From Candidatus Ozemobacteraceae bacterium (lineage in GTDB: Bacteria > Muiribacteriota > Ozemobacteria > Ozemobacterales > Ozemobacteraceae): 64,000 bases of DNA. This document shows, in pieces, positions 38,972 to 48,466 of this stretch. Below the pieces are notes generated by a model. It did no database searches and was not told the DNA's origin. It worked only from the letters and a program-made list of their open reading frames with translations. The translations under genes and the position numbers were made by a program. The first letter of the stretch is position 1. Each line of letters opens with the position of its first letter. Location of the stretch: assembly GCA_035373905.1 (NCBI GenBank), contig DAOSOK010000030.1:3133-67132 (forward strand). Direction: 5' to 3'.

Positions 38972-40645
38972 ATGCTTTCCACGTTTCTGCCCCTGATTCT
39001 GCTGGCGTACGGCACCTCCGAACTTGCGGGAACGGCCGCCTTCCTCCCGCTGACGACGGCGGTCTGCTGGCTCCTGCTGACCTGGGCCTGGACGTGCGTG
39101 CTGCTGCCGGGGGCACTGACGCGGCTGCGGTGCGAAGGACGCCTTCCGGGATTCAACGAGGCGCAGACGGGGTTTTCCTGGCTGGTCACGGGCTGGATCA
39201 TCCTCCTTCACGCCGTCTCGGACCCGGCGGCCTGGCTCGTGCCCGGCCTGTATCGGACGTTTCCCCAAGCGTGGCCGATGTTCGTCTCGATCGTCCTCTA
39301 CGCCGGCATTCTCTGGATCGTGCGTGTGCCGTTCCGAGCCGCCTGGAGCCGGATCTTCGACCCCGACCAGACGCCCGAGGAGTTCTTCCGCGCCCGCATG
39401 ACGCTTCCCATCCTGTTTTTCCCACCGATGCTGCTCTGGATGGCAATCGAGGACTCGTGGCTGGGCGCAATGCGCCTGCCAGGCCTCAGCGACCTCGAGA
39501 ACTTCGTAATGGCGCCGCTGTTCTTCGTCGGCCTCTACCTGTTCTCGCCGAACCTGTTCAACTGGGCGTGGCGCGCGACGCCGATGGAGCCGGGCCCCCT
39601 GCGCTCCGCCATCGTCGACCTCGCCGCCCGGGCCGAGACCCCCATCGCGGGCGTCAGGCAGTGGGATACGTTCCGCGAGCCGATCCCGAACGCCGCGGTC
39701 GCGGGGCTCTCGCATAAATATCGATTTGTATATATGACTAATTACATAATGGAAATCTTCGACGATCGTCAGGTCCTCGCCGTCGTCGCTCACGAACTCG
39801 GCCACCTCCGGCTCGGCCACGTCTGGACCTACATGATTTTTTCGCTCGACCTCGTCTTTCTCTCCCTGTTCGCGAAGATCCAGCTGTTCCTGTGCCTGCC
39901 GTGGTATGCGGCGCAGGCCGAGACGCTCAACTCCGTCGTCGATCTGGTCGTATTCCTGGCGGTATTCATCGTCTTCTTCACGGCCCTGACTCGCCACAGC
40001 GAGCGGCAGGCCGACCGGTTCGCGGCGTCGCTCGTCGGCGGCGACCTGTTTGCCGGCACCCTCGAACGCCTGCAGGAGTTCGTCTCGCCGGTCCCGTCGC
40101 GCTGGCCGAAATGGACGCTCACCCACCCGGAGTTCGGGGAGCGGACGTCCGTCGCACGGTCCTGGAACGGCCCGGTCGAACGGCTGGTTTCATCGGAGCG
40201 AAGACTCAGACTGGGCCTGCTGGTTCTGGGAATCGCCGCCTGTTTCGCGGCCTGGCCAGGCATGTCGTCGGTTCATCGGCTGGCTGAAATGGCCGACGCC
40301 GTCAGCGCGGGGCACATTCGCGAGGCCGCGCGCCTGTGGAACGCGCTTCCGCCGGAGCTGAAAACGCATCCTGAGGCGGCAGCGCAACGGGCAGCGCTGG
40401 CGTTCCAGTCCGGAGACTGGGCGTTCGTGCTTCGCCAGGCTGCCCGTGCGTCCTGGGGCGACGGCGGGCCGTCCCCCGACGGACCGATTTCAGAGATACC
40501 GCATCATGCGGGTCCGCCAGAAGTTGCTCTTCACTTCGAGATCGTGCAGTTTCTGCTGGAGCTGCTTGACCTCGGGCGAGTTCATGGCGTATCCCTTTTT
40601 GATAAGGCTTTCGATCATCTCCAGATTCCGCTCGGTCAGCGATGA
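38972..40645 (+). CDS. M48-family membrane metalloprotease with C-terminal helical repeats
   Basis: The 557-residue zinc protease has several N-terminal helices (to about residue 195) and the zinc motif HELGH (274-278). The third ligand lies in SERQADRFAASL, about 60 residues on. The overall layout resembles Ste24/HtpX-type proteases. After the protease domain come a helix (LGLLVLGIAACFAAW) and TPR-like repeats. The last 50 residues (from about 505) look unnatural and lie antisense to a well-formed small gene on the other strand. The true C-terminus may therefore differ. An AT-rich codon patch directly precedes the HELGH region. Confidence 0.88.
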   Translation: MLSTFLPLILLAYGTSELAGTAAFLPLTTAVCWLLLTWAWTCVLLPGALTRLRCEGRLPGFNEAQTGFSWLVTGWIILLHAVSDPAAWLVPGLYRTFPQAWPMFVSIVLYAGILWIVRVPFRAAWSRIFDPDQTPEEFFRARMTLPILFFPPMLLWMAIEDSWLGAMRLPGLSDLENFVMAPLFFVGLYLFSPNLFNWAWRATPMEPGPLRSAIVDLAARAETPIAGVRQWDTFREPIPNAAVAGLSHKYRFVYMTNYIMEIFDDRQVLAVVAHELGHLRLGHVWTYMIFSLDLVFLSLFAKIQLFLCLPWYAAQAETLNSVVDLVVFLAVFIVFFTALTRHSERQADRFAASLVGGDLFAGTLERLQEFVSPVPSRWPKWTLTHPEFGERTSVARSWNGPVERLVSSERRLRLGLLVLGIAACFAAWPGMSSVHRLAEMADAVSAGHIREAARLWNALPPELKTHPEAAAQRAALAFQSGDWAFVLRQAARASWGDGGPSPDGPISEIPHHAGPPEVALHFEIVQFLLELLDLGRVHGVSLFDKAFDHLQIPLGQR

Positions 40646-40729
40646 GTAGCGCTGGATCTGGTTCATGACGAAATCCTCGTCATCGGGCGGCACAAAGGTC
40701 GGCAGCGATCTTTCGCGAATATCCGACAT
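40490..40729 (-). CDS. Small helical protein antisense to the M48 gene tail
   Basis: The 79-residue protein starts MSDIRERSLPTFVPPDDEDF and is followed by two amphipathic helices (QIQRYSSLTERNLEMIESL and SPEVKQLQQKLHDLEVKSNF). No family is recognised. AAGGAG nine bases before ATG 40729 and the natural amino-acid composition support it over the opposing frame. It overlaps the annotated 3' end of the M48 protease gene by 156 bp on the opposite strand. It is divergent from the secreted protein at 40785. Confidence 0.7.
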   Translation of the reverse strand: MSDIRERSLPTFVPPDDEDFVMNQIQRYSSLTERNLEMIESLIKKGYAMNSPEVKQLQQKLHDLEVKSNFWRTRMMRYL

Positions 40730-40784
40730 GTTCGAGACTCCTTCGAAGTATATTGAAGGGCATCCCACCTATCGGCGGAGATCC

Positions 40785-41768
40785 GTGAATCGTTTAGTAC
40801 GTACAGCCCTCTTTTTTCTGACTCTGCTCGTCTGCGCACCCGTGGCCGGCGCCGCGCCGGTTTCGAGATTCGATCTTCTGGAAAAGGCCTGCCGGGCGTT
40901 CTGGGAGCGCACGCCCGACGAAACCGCTGTGCTGCGGTCGAACCTGCTCAAGCCGTTCCCCGACGGCCGCATTCATCTCGACTGGCCCGCGACGCGGGGA
41001 ACCGCCCTGCTCGTTCTGTACGAACTCCTCGGCCCGTCAACGGCGCCCGCATCTCCGGCCGCCACCTTCACCGACATCGCCCCCGGCACCTCTCTCGGTT
41101 CGGCCGCGGCAGTTCTCGGCATCTGTTTCGAGTCCACGGAGAAGCGCCGGTTCATGCCTGATCGCCTGCTGGCGGAAGGCGATCTTGCGAAGGCCCTCGC
41201 TTCCATCAGGAAAACGCACGTCATCCCGGCTATCCCCCCGGAGTGGCTGGTTCCGCGCGACACGGAGAAGAAGGAGATGGCGAACGCGCTCGAACGCCGA
41301 TTCCCCGTCGATTTCACGTTCGACGATCCGCTCAAACGCGGGAACGTTGATGAAACCGGCGCGACAGACGCGCGGCGTCTGGAGCGGATGCGCGGCCTCG
41401 TGAATCCCGACCAGATGGCGCCGCAGGAGGCATTCGACCTGACGGCCGCCCTATCCGGGATGGAGGAGCTCGAGAAAACCCTCGACACCCTCGAAATCAC
41501 CGTTCACGAGCTCACGACGGAGGGAATTCCGCCCGAACGCGTTTCGGACGCCCTCGCGGCATTCGACGAAATAGCGGCGATTCTCGCGGGAACGACGGAC
41601 AAGCTTCGGTTTTCCCGCCGGCACCTCGAGGCGGCCATCCTGACCGACCCGGAGCGGCTTCGCGACGCGGCCGGCCTTCGCGTGCGTATTCTCGACAGCC
41701 AGCGGCGGATCGCACGCTTGAAAGAGAAGATCGACGCCCGCCGCCCCGAGCTCGCCGGAACGAATTGA
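40785..41768 (+). CDS. Secreted protein with SLH-like segment
   Basis: The 327-residue protein has a signal peptide (ALFFLTLLVCAPVAGA). The start is GTG 40785, chosen because GGAG precedes it and the signal peptide begins there. Residues 60-135 contain ALLVLYELLG, FTDIAPGTSLGSAAAVLGI and FMPDRLLAEGDLAKALA, which resemble the F-x-D...F-x-P-D..L pattern of an S-layer homology domain. The second half is helical and charged. If the SLH reading is right, it may attach to the cell wall or to the outer-membrane periplasmic face. Confidence in that reading is low. Confidence 0.7.
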   Translation: MNRLVRTALFFLTLLVCAPVAGAAPVSRFDLLEKACRAFWERTPDETAVLRSNLLKPFPDGRIHLDWPATRGTALLVLYELLGPSTAPASPAATFTDIAPGTSLGSAAAVLGICFESTEKRRFMPDRLLAEGDLAKALASIRKTHVIPAIPPEWLVPRDTEKKEMANALERRFPVDFTFDDPLKRGNVDETGATDARRLERMRGLVNPDQMAPQEAFDLTAALSGMEELEKTLDTLEITVHELTTEGIPPERVSDALAAFDEIAAILAGTTDKLRFSRRHLEAAILTDPERLRDAAGLRVRILDSQRRIARLKEKIDARRPELAGTN

Positions 41769-41780
41769 TTCCGCCGACGG

Positions 41781-42974
41781 TTACGGCAGCCGCAGCCAGG
41801 CGGCGAGCATGATCGCCAGGCTGGGGATCGTCACCAGCGCGATGACCTTGCGGAGCGAGGCCTTGAAGAACTCCTGCGTCATCGACAGGCAGAGATGCGA
41901 CGGGGTGATGAATGCCCCGACCAGCCCCGACGCATAGGCGAACTGGAGCCAGGCGAGGCGCTGATCGGCCGGCCACATGGGCAGCAGCAGGGGAAAGACC
42001 GCCCCCACGAAGCCGGTCGTGACGCCGGTCAGGGCCCCCATCACAAACGGCAGCAGGAAGGAAAGCCCCGCGATCGGCAGTCCCGCACCGATCAGGAATT
42101 CGCTGAACCGGCCGAGCAGGCCGGTCTCCACCAGTTCCCGGCCGAAGAGAAAGACGCTCCAGATCAGCGCCAGGATGGGGAGATGCAGCGAACCCCGGCA
42201 GGAGTTCCAGAAATCCGACGGCGTGACCCGCTCGGTCAGCGCGAACAGCGTGATGATCACCGCCAGGCCGATCACCAGCGGCACGCTGAACAGCGCCAGG
42301 ACGATGACGCCGAGGAGGGGCCAGAGTTCGGACAGCGTCATCCGGACGGTCGGGCGGCCCTGCAGTGGTTCCGACGGCAACGAAACGCCGCTTTCGTCGG
42401 CGGGCGCGGGCGGAGTCCCTGCCCGAACGAGAAACAGCGCCAGGCCGGCAACGAACGCCGTCGCCGAGAGCGGCAGAAACGCCCACGTCAGCGCGACCGG
42501 CTCGACGCGCGCCAGGCCCGCGCAGAGGATGATTCCCGGATACAGCGGAAACGCGAGTTCCCAGCAGTGGCGGAACCAGTAGTTGCTGAACACCTTCTCC
42601 TCGCGGGAGACCGACATGCGGTTGCCGACGCGATCGGTGACGGGGGCGGTGAACATCGCCCCGCCCGGCATCGGGATCAGCCCGACCAGCCCCGGCACGG
42701 CCACCATCACGGCCCGCGGGTCGCGGAACAGCCGGTTGAGCACCGCCGTGATCCGTTCCATGCGGCCGGTTTTCTGCAGCAGGTGCGAGTACAGGTAGAT
42801 CAGCACGACGATCGCCAGCAGTTCGAGAACCGACCGGTCGGCGGTGACCGCCGCGGCATCGCCCAGCAGACCGCGCATGCCTCTTCCGCCGACCAGTCCC
42901 GTGACGAGGGCCGTCGCGAGAATGGCCGACCAGAGCGAAAAGCCGTTCACGAGGCGCCTCATTGCCGTCACCAT
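41781..42974 (-). CDS. DUF401-family membrane permease
   Basis: The 397-residue integral membrane protein has about ten helices. LIYLYSHLLQKTGRMERI, GLIPMPGGAMFTAPV and FSNYWFRHCWELAFPLYPGI match the DUF401 pattern of the ion/citrate-transporter-like superfamily. Substrate unknown. ATG 42974 is preferred, with GAGG nine bases upstream; an in-frame ATG at 43055 would add 27 unlikely residues. It is convergent with the secreted protein at 40785, with 12 bp between the stops and no visible terminator. Confidence 0.85.
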   Translation of the reverse strand: MVTAMRRLVNGFSLWSAILATALVTGLVGGRGMRGLLGDAAAVTADRSVLELLAIVVLIYLYSHLLQKTGRMERITAVLNRLFRDPRAVMVAVPGLVGLIPMPGGAMFTAPVTDRVGNRMSVSREEKVFSNYWFRHCWELAFPLYPGIILCAGLARVEPVALTWAFLPLSATAFVAGLALFLVRAGTPPAPADESGVSLPSEPLQGRPTVRMTLSELWPLLGVIVLALFSVPLVIGLAVIITLFALTERVTPSDFWNSCRGSLHLPILALIWSVFLFGRELVETGLLGRFSEFLIGAGLPIAGLSFLLPFVMGALTGVTTGFVGAVFPLLLPMWPADQRLAWLQFAYASGLVGAFITPSHLCLSMTQEFFKASLRKVIALVTIPSLAIMLAAWLRLP

Positions 42975-43104
42975 GGTCTCTGACCTCAACGAATGAAATG
43001 CCGCATGCTCCGAACACCCGCTTCCATATATAGGCGCTTCCTCAGCAGGTTTCAAGGCTCAGATGCAGGTTCAATCGGACTTGTATCTTTCGCCGCATCC
43101 TCTT

Positions 43105-43215
43105 ATTGAGTCCTGCTGAATGAAAACCAACCGTTCGCCCCGAGGTATCGAAGGGCGAACATTTGAAACAGTGGGCACGCGCTTGTTCGCGCTTCGATAC
43201 CTCAGCACGAACGAT
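43105..43215. repeat. REP-like palindromic dispersed repeat, copy 2
   Basis: TTATTGAGTCCTGC and CCGTTCGCCCCGAGGTATCG, followed by CGCGCTTCGATACCTCAGCA, form a diverged copy of the element at 1590-1745. The surrounding gap (42975-43377) also has a short AT-rich tract at 43252-43275 and no gene. Confidence 0.55.
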
Positions 43216-43377
43216 GACGGCCGTCCTCAGAACGCCCGCATCATGCGTTGCATGATATACTTATTTATATATCATTTTGCACGCGAAGCGTTGGACATTC
43301 TTGACGAGCCGATGCTTTCCAGCGTATCTCTGTAAAAGAGAGAATCTTTTGAAAAGGATGTTGCCATCCTGAGGGTC

Positions 43378-45948
43378 ATGATATTTCCGAGATGTTGTTT
43401 CCGTGTCGGGTGGTTTCGGGAATGGTTCGTGTTCATTCTCGGTCTCGGGCTCTTCCTCCCCGGCATCCTTTCTGCACAGGAAGCGCACTCCCGGCCCCTG
43501 ATCGTCGGCTGCGATGCGAACTATCCGCCGTACGAATACCTCGATTCCCAGGGGCGCCCCGCTGGATTCAACGTCGATCTGATCCGTGAAATCTCCCGCG
43601 AGACCGGTCTGGCGTTCGAGATTCGCTCGGGACCATTCCAGGAAATCCGTCAGGCGTTCGAGGCCGGAACCATCGATATCCTCGCCGGGTGGGGATACAC
43701 CCCCGAGCGCGCGAAGAATTTTTTGTTTTCGGTTCATCTGAATCAGATCAGCTGGAGTCTCTTCGTCCGTACGAGTGGGCCGGTCATCCGGTCGGAGGAT
43801 GAACTGGAAGGCAAGACGATCATCGCCCAGAAGGGCGACGTCAATTACGATTACTTCGTGTCCCGGAACCGGAACGTCCTGGGGGTCGCAAGACCGGAAG
43901 ACGCCTTCCGTGCCTTACTCGCCGGGCAAGGGGACTGCGCCGTGGTCAACAAGGGAGTCGGGCTGTATATCCTGCACCGCGATCAGATTCAAGGCGTCAG
44001 ACGGCTCGAGATTAATTTCCATTCTCTTCGATATTGTATCGCTCTGCATAAAGGAAACGAGGAACTCCTGGGACGGATCAACGAAGCCATTTTCGTGCTC
44101 AAGGAGTCGGGGCGATTCCAGGAAATCTACGACCGCCATTTCGGCCTCCTCGAACGCAAAGAGACCACGCTGTACGATGTTCTGAAGAGCGCCCTCATCG
44201 TTCTGGTGCCGATCGGGGCGTTGTTTCTGGCGATCCTTGCCTGGACATTCTCCCTGCGCAGCCAGGTTCGCCGGCAGACGCAGAGCCTGGCAGCCAGCGA
44301 GAAACGGTTTCGTTCCCTCTTCGAGGATTCTCCGGCCGCCATCTGGGAGGAAGACTTTTCCGCCATCCATGCGCATTTCACGGCGCTTCGCCAGCGGGGC
44401 GTTTCTGACTTTCGGCAGTACTGGCAGGAACATCCCGAGGAGATTCCCGTCCTGGCCGGAAAAGTGAAGGTCATTACCCTCAACAAGGCAAGCATTCAGA
44501 TTCTCGGCGGCAATCGGAAAGAAGATATCCTGCCCAACCTTCCTCAATACTTCACCCCGCAGACCATGGAAGTCTTCAAAGAGGAACTGATCGCCCTGGC
44601 TTCGGGCGAAACCATCTTCCGAAGCGAAGTGCCCCTGAAGAACCTGCGGGGAGAACAGATCAATGTCGAACTGGTTCTGATGGTTCATCCCGATTTCGAC
44701 AGTGATCTCTCGAAGGTTCTGGTGTCATTCATCGACATCACCGAACGCAAACTGGCGGAATCCGCCCTTCGTGAGGCGCAAAAAATGGAGAGCATCGGAA
44801 CGCTCGCCGGCGGAATCGCCCACGATTTCAACAATCTTCTCACCGTCATCCACGGTCATTCATCCCTGGCTCTCCATACGCTTTCGAAGGACAGCGAGGC
44901 GGCCAGGCATATCGAAAAGGCGATAACGGCGACCAGGCGGGGAGCCGATCTGACCAGGCAGCTGCTGGCCTACGCCGGCAAGGGGCGATTCGTCATCGAA
45001 ACGATCGATCTGAACCGGCTGGTCGAAGAAAACACGCAGATATTGAGAACGGTCGTCCCGCGCAATGCCAGTCTGAACTTCGAGTTTGGAAAACCGTCTC
45101 CGTTCCTGAAGGGCGATATCGGGCAGATTCAGCAGATCATCATGAACCTCATCATCAATGCCGGCGAGGCGATCGGTTCCCAGACAGGGTCGGTGACGGT
45201 GCGAACCGGCGTTGTCGATCTCGCCCGAGATGATACGAAATACCAGAAATACTCCCGAACGCCCCTTCCCCCGGGGAAATACGCTCTGTTGCAGGTTGCC
45301 GACACCGGCAAAGGCATCAGGGCCCAGGACCTCGATCAGATCTTCGACCCATTCTTCACCACCAAGTTCACCGGTCGCGGACTCGGACTGGCGGCGATAC
45401 TCGGGATCGTCCGTGGACACCAGGGGGGAATCTTTCTCCAGAGTTCGGAAGGGCGCGGAACCCTGTTCGAACTGGTGTTTCCCCTGGCGGAACCGGCCGC
45501 GGAGGACGAGCCAAAGCGACCTCTTCAGCCCGACTGCAACGGCCGGGGAAAAACCATCCTGGTGATCGATGATGAGGCGCCCGTCATCGAGGTGTTGTCG
45601 CAGATTCTCGCCGGGTCCAACTTCACCGTTCTTTCGTCGCAATCGCCCCTCGAAGGGATCGAGCTTTTCCGACGGCATCACCGGGAGATTTCCCTGGTGC
45701 TCCTCGATTATTCGATGCCGGAGATGGACGGAAAAGCCGCGTTCGACGCGCTGACAGCGATCGATACGACCGTCAGGGTCATCATCTGCTCGGGATATTC
45801 CGAGGAGTCGCTTTCCTCATCCTTCGTCGGACCGCGGCCGGCGGCATTTTTTCAGAAACCGTATGACCTGTCGGGGCTGGTGCAAAAGATCTCCGCGCTG
45901 GCAGTCTCAGGATCGGACGCGGGGAACGACACGGCATTCCGGCCGTAA
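43378..45948 (+). CDS. Hybrid sensor histidine kinase with periplasmic binding-protein domain
   Basis: The 856-residue protein has a signal-anchor (WFVFILGLGLFLPGILS), an SBP_bac_3-type periplasmic sensor (about 40-255, starting LIVGCDANYPPYEY) and a second helix (about 271-290). A PAS-like segment follows at about 305-455. The HisKA box GGIAHDFNNLL holds His482, the HATPase core has NLIINAGEAI, DTGKGI and GRGLGLA, and the C-terminal receiver has VIDDEAP and LLDYSMPEMDG. The sensor resembles amino-acid-binding proteins. No response regulator is adjacent, so the receiver may pass phosphate to a distant Hpt protein. Confidence 0.93.
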   Translation: MIFPRCCFRVGWFREWFVFILGLGLFLPGILSAQEAHSRPLIVGCDANYPPYEYLDSQGRPAGFNVDLIREISRETGLAFEIRSGPFQEIRQAFEAGTIDILAGWGYTPERAKNFLFSVHLNQISWSLFVRTSGPVIRSEDELEGKTIIAQKGDVNYDYFVSRNRNVLGVARPEDAFRALLAGQGDCAVVNKGVGLYILHRDQIQGVRRLEINFHSLRYCIALHKGNEELLGRINEAIFVLKESGRFQEIYDRHFGLLERKETTLYDVLKSALIVLVPIGALFLAILAWTFSLRSQVRRQTQSLAASEKRFRSLFEDSPAAIWEEDFSAIHAHFTALRQRGVSDFRQYWQEHPEEIPVLAGKVKVITLNKASIQILGGNRKEDILPNLPQYFTPQTMEVFKEELIALASGETIFRSEVPLKNLRGEQINVELVLMVHPDFDSDLSKVLVSFIDITERKLAESALREAQKMESIGTLAGGIAHDFNNLLTVIHGHSSLALHTLSKDSEAARHIEKAITATRRGADLTRQLLAYAGKGRFVIETIDLNRLVEENTQILRTVVPRNASLNFEFGKPSPFLKGDIGQIQQIIMNLIINAGEAIGSQTGSVTVRTGVVDLARDDTKYQKYSRTPLPPGKYALLQVADTGKGIRAQDLDQIFDPFFTTKFTGRGLGLAAILGIVRGHQGGIFLQSSEGRGTLFELVFPLAEPAAEDEPKRPLQPDCNGRGKTILVIDDEAPVIEVLSQILAGSNFTVLSSQSPLEGIELFRRHHREISLVLLDYSMPEMDGKAAFDALTAIDTTVRVIICSGYSEESLSSSFVGPRPAAFFQKPYDLSGLVQKISALAVSGSDAGNDTAFRP

Positions 45949-46097
45949 TGATATATCGAGCGTTGTATTTTTTTGATCCGTCCCACCGGGCGAACATCAT
46001 GTTCTTGTGCGGGATTCATTTTCCATCTATCTTGGGATGGAACAGACGGTCGCTCTTCGAACACGCCCGGCCCCAACTCGGCCGTACAGGAGGTCTC

Positions 46098-48176
46098 ATG
46101 CGAAGCTTTGCATCCCGAGTGCTCGGTGCGATCACCGTCCTGGTGATGGCGGCGTTTTTCATCGGCCTGGCGACGCCGGACCCGGCCTTTTCCCGGGCGG
46201 GTGGCGGCCATTCCTACTCGTCGGGCGGCCATTCTTCGGGCTCGTCATCGAAGAAAAGCTCCTCCGGCTGGAGCAGCAAGAAATCGAGCAACTCAAGCCA
46301 TTCTAAGAGCAGAAGCAGGAGTTCCGGGCCATCCACGCCGATGACCCCCGGCGAAGCGACATTCTTTTTGGTGGTCATGGTCATCTGCGGATTCGTCGTC
46401 GCGGTGAAAATCTATGCCGATTACGTCAAGAAGGGCCCGGTCGGCACGGATTGGACGGACGTCGAGAAGGTTCAGCGGCAGTTTTCCAAGCTCCGCACAC
46501 AACCGGCCTCGGCCAGGATAAAAGCCCTCGGTGAATTGAAACTCCGCGATCCCAACTGGAACGAGATGCGTTTTCTGGAACGAGCAAAGCAAGGATTTTC
46601 CCGCATCCAGGACGCCTGGTCGAAGCAGGATCTGAGCCCCGTTCAGGGTTTTCTTTCGGATGGCGTGTATGAGCGTTTTTCCATCCAGATCGACGAACAG
46701 AAGAGCGACGGCCTCCGGGACCACATGGAAAGTCTCCGTATCCTCAACGCCCGGATCGTCCAGGTGGAAAGCGGCAGTCGGTTCGATGTACTCCACGTCT
46801 CGATCCGCGCTTCCGCCGTCAATTACCGGGTTTCCCTGGCGGGCGGCCGGCGGCTGGACGGCTCGACCGAGCCCGAGGAGTTCGAGGAGATCTGGTCGTT
46901 CCTCCGGAGGCCCGGGAGCAAGACGCTCGAAAAGCCGGGCCTGATCGAAGGTGTCTGTCCCTCGTGCGGCGCGCCGATCGAAATCGTCCGCGCCGCGAAA
47001 TGCACGTATTGCCAGACGTTCCTGCGGTCGGGCGAGCACGACTGGGTTCTGGCAGAAATCACCCAGGCATGCGAATGGGTCGTCGAAGACGAGAAGCCGA
47101 GGCCCGGCCTGGACCGGCTCACGGAAGCCGATCCCGGGTTCAGCGTGCAGCAAATCGAAGACCGTGCATCCGTCATGTTCTGGCGGTATTACACGGCGTT
47201 CCGGCTCGGAAAGGTCGAGCCGATGCTCAAGCACGCCCATCCCGACTTCATCGGGAAACTGCAGGCGAAACTCGTTCCGAAAGCCAACGGTTCGCGGATG
47301 GCTTACCAGACGGCTGCGGTGGGATCCGTACGCGTTCTGGGCGCGGCGCTCGGGGAATCGACCTCCGCGCAGTCCTCTTTCGACAAGATTCTGGTCGAGC
47401 TCCGGTGGTCCTGGAAGCCTGTCGAGAAAAACGCGAAGGGTCTCGTGATCCCGGGCGGGGAATACCCGCTGAACTGCACCCAGGTCTTCGTGCTGATCCG
47501 CAGGAGCGGGGTCAGGACCGAGATCGGCCTCGCGTTGTCAGGGAGTTGCTGCAAGAGTTGCGGAGCCCCGGAAACCGACACGGCGGGCACGGTCTGTCAG
47601 TACTGCCAGACGCCCCTGAACGAGGGAACGGCGGACTGGATCCTGGAGCAGATCGCTGACCCCCACGCCCCCGACATCGTCAGGCTGCTGAAATCGCCGC
47701 CGGCCGCCCCGCGCCCCGAGGCCGCCTCCCCCAAATGCCCCACCCCGGCCCCCGGTTCGTCCGCAGACAGCGTCTCCGCCGGCACCGTCTCCGCCGATAC
47801 CGCATCCGGCGATATCTTCGAAGTGCGCGGTTCCGCCGACGCCCTGCGCTGGATGACGGCCGTCATCTTCGCCGACCGGAAGGTCGAGCAGGCCGAACTC
47901 GACCTGCTGAAACAGTATGCCCGATCGTACGGTGTTCCCCAGGCGAAGTTCAACGAGATCGTCCTCGCGGCCCAAGCCGGCAAAGCCGTTCTCCGGCCTC
48001 CCGCGAACCGCCAGGAGGTCGCCGCCATCTACCGCGAACTGGTCAGGCTCGCCCTGGCCGACGGCACGCTGAGCGACACCGAGGAGAAACTGCTGAACGC
48101 CTTCTGCCGCCAGGGCAACCTGCCCGCCGACGAAGCCGCCCGCATTCTCGCTTCGGTGAAATCGGCACGGATGTAA
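46098..48176 (+). CDS. Tim44-like protein with two zinc ribbons and a TerB-like domain
   Basis: The 692-residue protein has an N-terminal signal-anchor (AITVLVMAAFFIGLA), a Ser/Lys/Gly-rich linker and a second helix (FFLVVMVICGFVVAVKIYA). A Tim44-like domain (about 150-265, LERAKQGFSRIQDAWSKQDL) is followed by a zinc ribbon CPSCGAP...CTYC. A second region of similar layout ends in another ribbon, CKSCGAP...CQYC. The C-terminal 110 residues are TerB-like (WMTAVIFADRKVEQAELDLL). ATG 46098 has CAGGAGG seven bases upstream. Function unknown; membrane-tethered assembly factor is a guess. Confidence 0.82.
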   Translation: MRSFASRVLGAITVLVMAAFFIGLATPDPAFSRAGGGHSYSSGGHSSGSSSKKSSSGWSSKKSSNSSHSKSRSRSSGPSTPMTPGEATFFLVVMVICGFVVAVKIYADYVKKGPVGTDWTDVEKVQRQFSKLRTQPASARIKALGELKLRDPNWNEMRFLERAKQGFSRIQDAWSKQDLSPVQGFLSDGVYERFSIQIDEQKSDGLRDHMESLRILNARIVQVESGSRFDVLHVSIRASAVNYRVSLAGGRRLDGSTEPEEFEEIWSFLRRPGSKTLEKPGLIEGVCPSCGAPIEIVRAAKCTYCQTFLRSGEHDWVLAEITQACEWVVEDEKPRPGLDRLTEADPGFSVQQIEDRASVMFWRYYTAFRLGKVEPMLKHAHPDFIGKLQAKLVPKANGSRMAYQTAAVGSVRVLGAALGESTSAQSSFDKILVELRWSWKPVEKNAKGLVIPGGEYPLNCTQVFVLIRRSGVRTEIGLALSGSCCKSCGAPETDTAGTVCQYCQTPLNEGTADWILEQIADPHAPDIVRLLKSPPAAPRPEAASPKCPTPAPGSSADSVSAGTVSADTASGDIFEVRGSADALRWMTAVIFADRKVEQAELDLLKQYARSYGVPQAKFNEIVLAAQAGKAVLRPPANRQEVAAIYRELVRLALADGTLSDTEEKLLNAFCRQGNLPADEAARILASVKSARM

Positions 48177-48189
48177 TTATATCATTTAC

Positions 48190-48400
48190 CATACTACCGC
48201 AGGGGCGGATCGCACTCTCGAAAAATTTTCCTCCGTGCCTGGTATGTGCGTTTCCGTTTGAGAACCAATCCGCAGATGGCGCTGATGAAGCATATTTCGC
48301 AGATGAACCGCTGAAAACCTCGTTGTTTTCAACGGAGTATTCCCGTGACTCCGAGGCGCGTGTTTTCACGGCCGTGATTTCTTGTGATACGGCCTGAAAT
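48190..48400. repeat. Dispersed CGCAGATG repeat, copy 1, with GCAGGGGCGG unit
   Basis: AATCCGCAGATGGCGCTGAT, TTTCGCAGATGAAC, CTGAAAACCTCGTTG and TTTTCAACGGAGTATTC (about 48265-48345) recur at 55012-55120 and 59160-59240. The leading CCGCAGGGGCGGATC (48197) resembles the hairpin unit at 58398. There is no gene between 48177 and 48466. Confidence 0.7.
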
Positions 48401-48466
48401 GGGGTATAAACAAGGAAATCTCTGCCGGTGCGGCTCGTTTCGCAGCCGGTATTCTGGAGTTGCGAC

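Noticed and set aside
43252..43275. Possible replication origin AT tract
   Set aside because: A single short AT stretch with no DnaA-box cluster and no dnaA/dnaN-type genes nearby. Similar tracts occur throughout the window.
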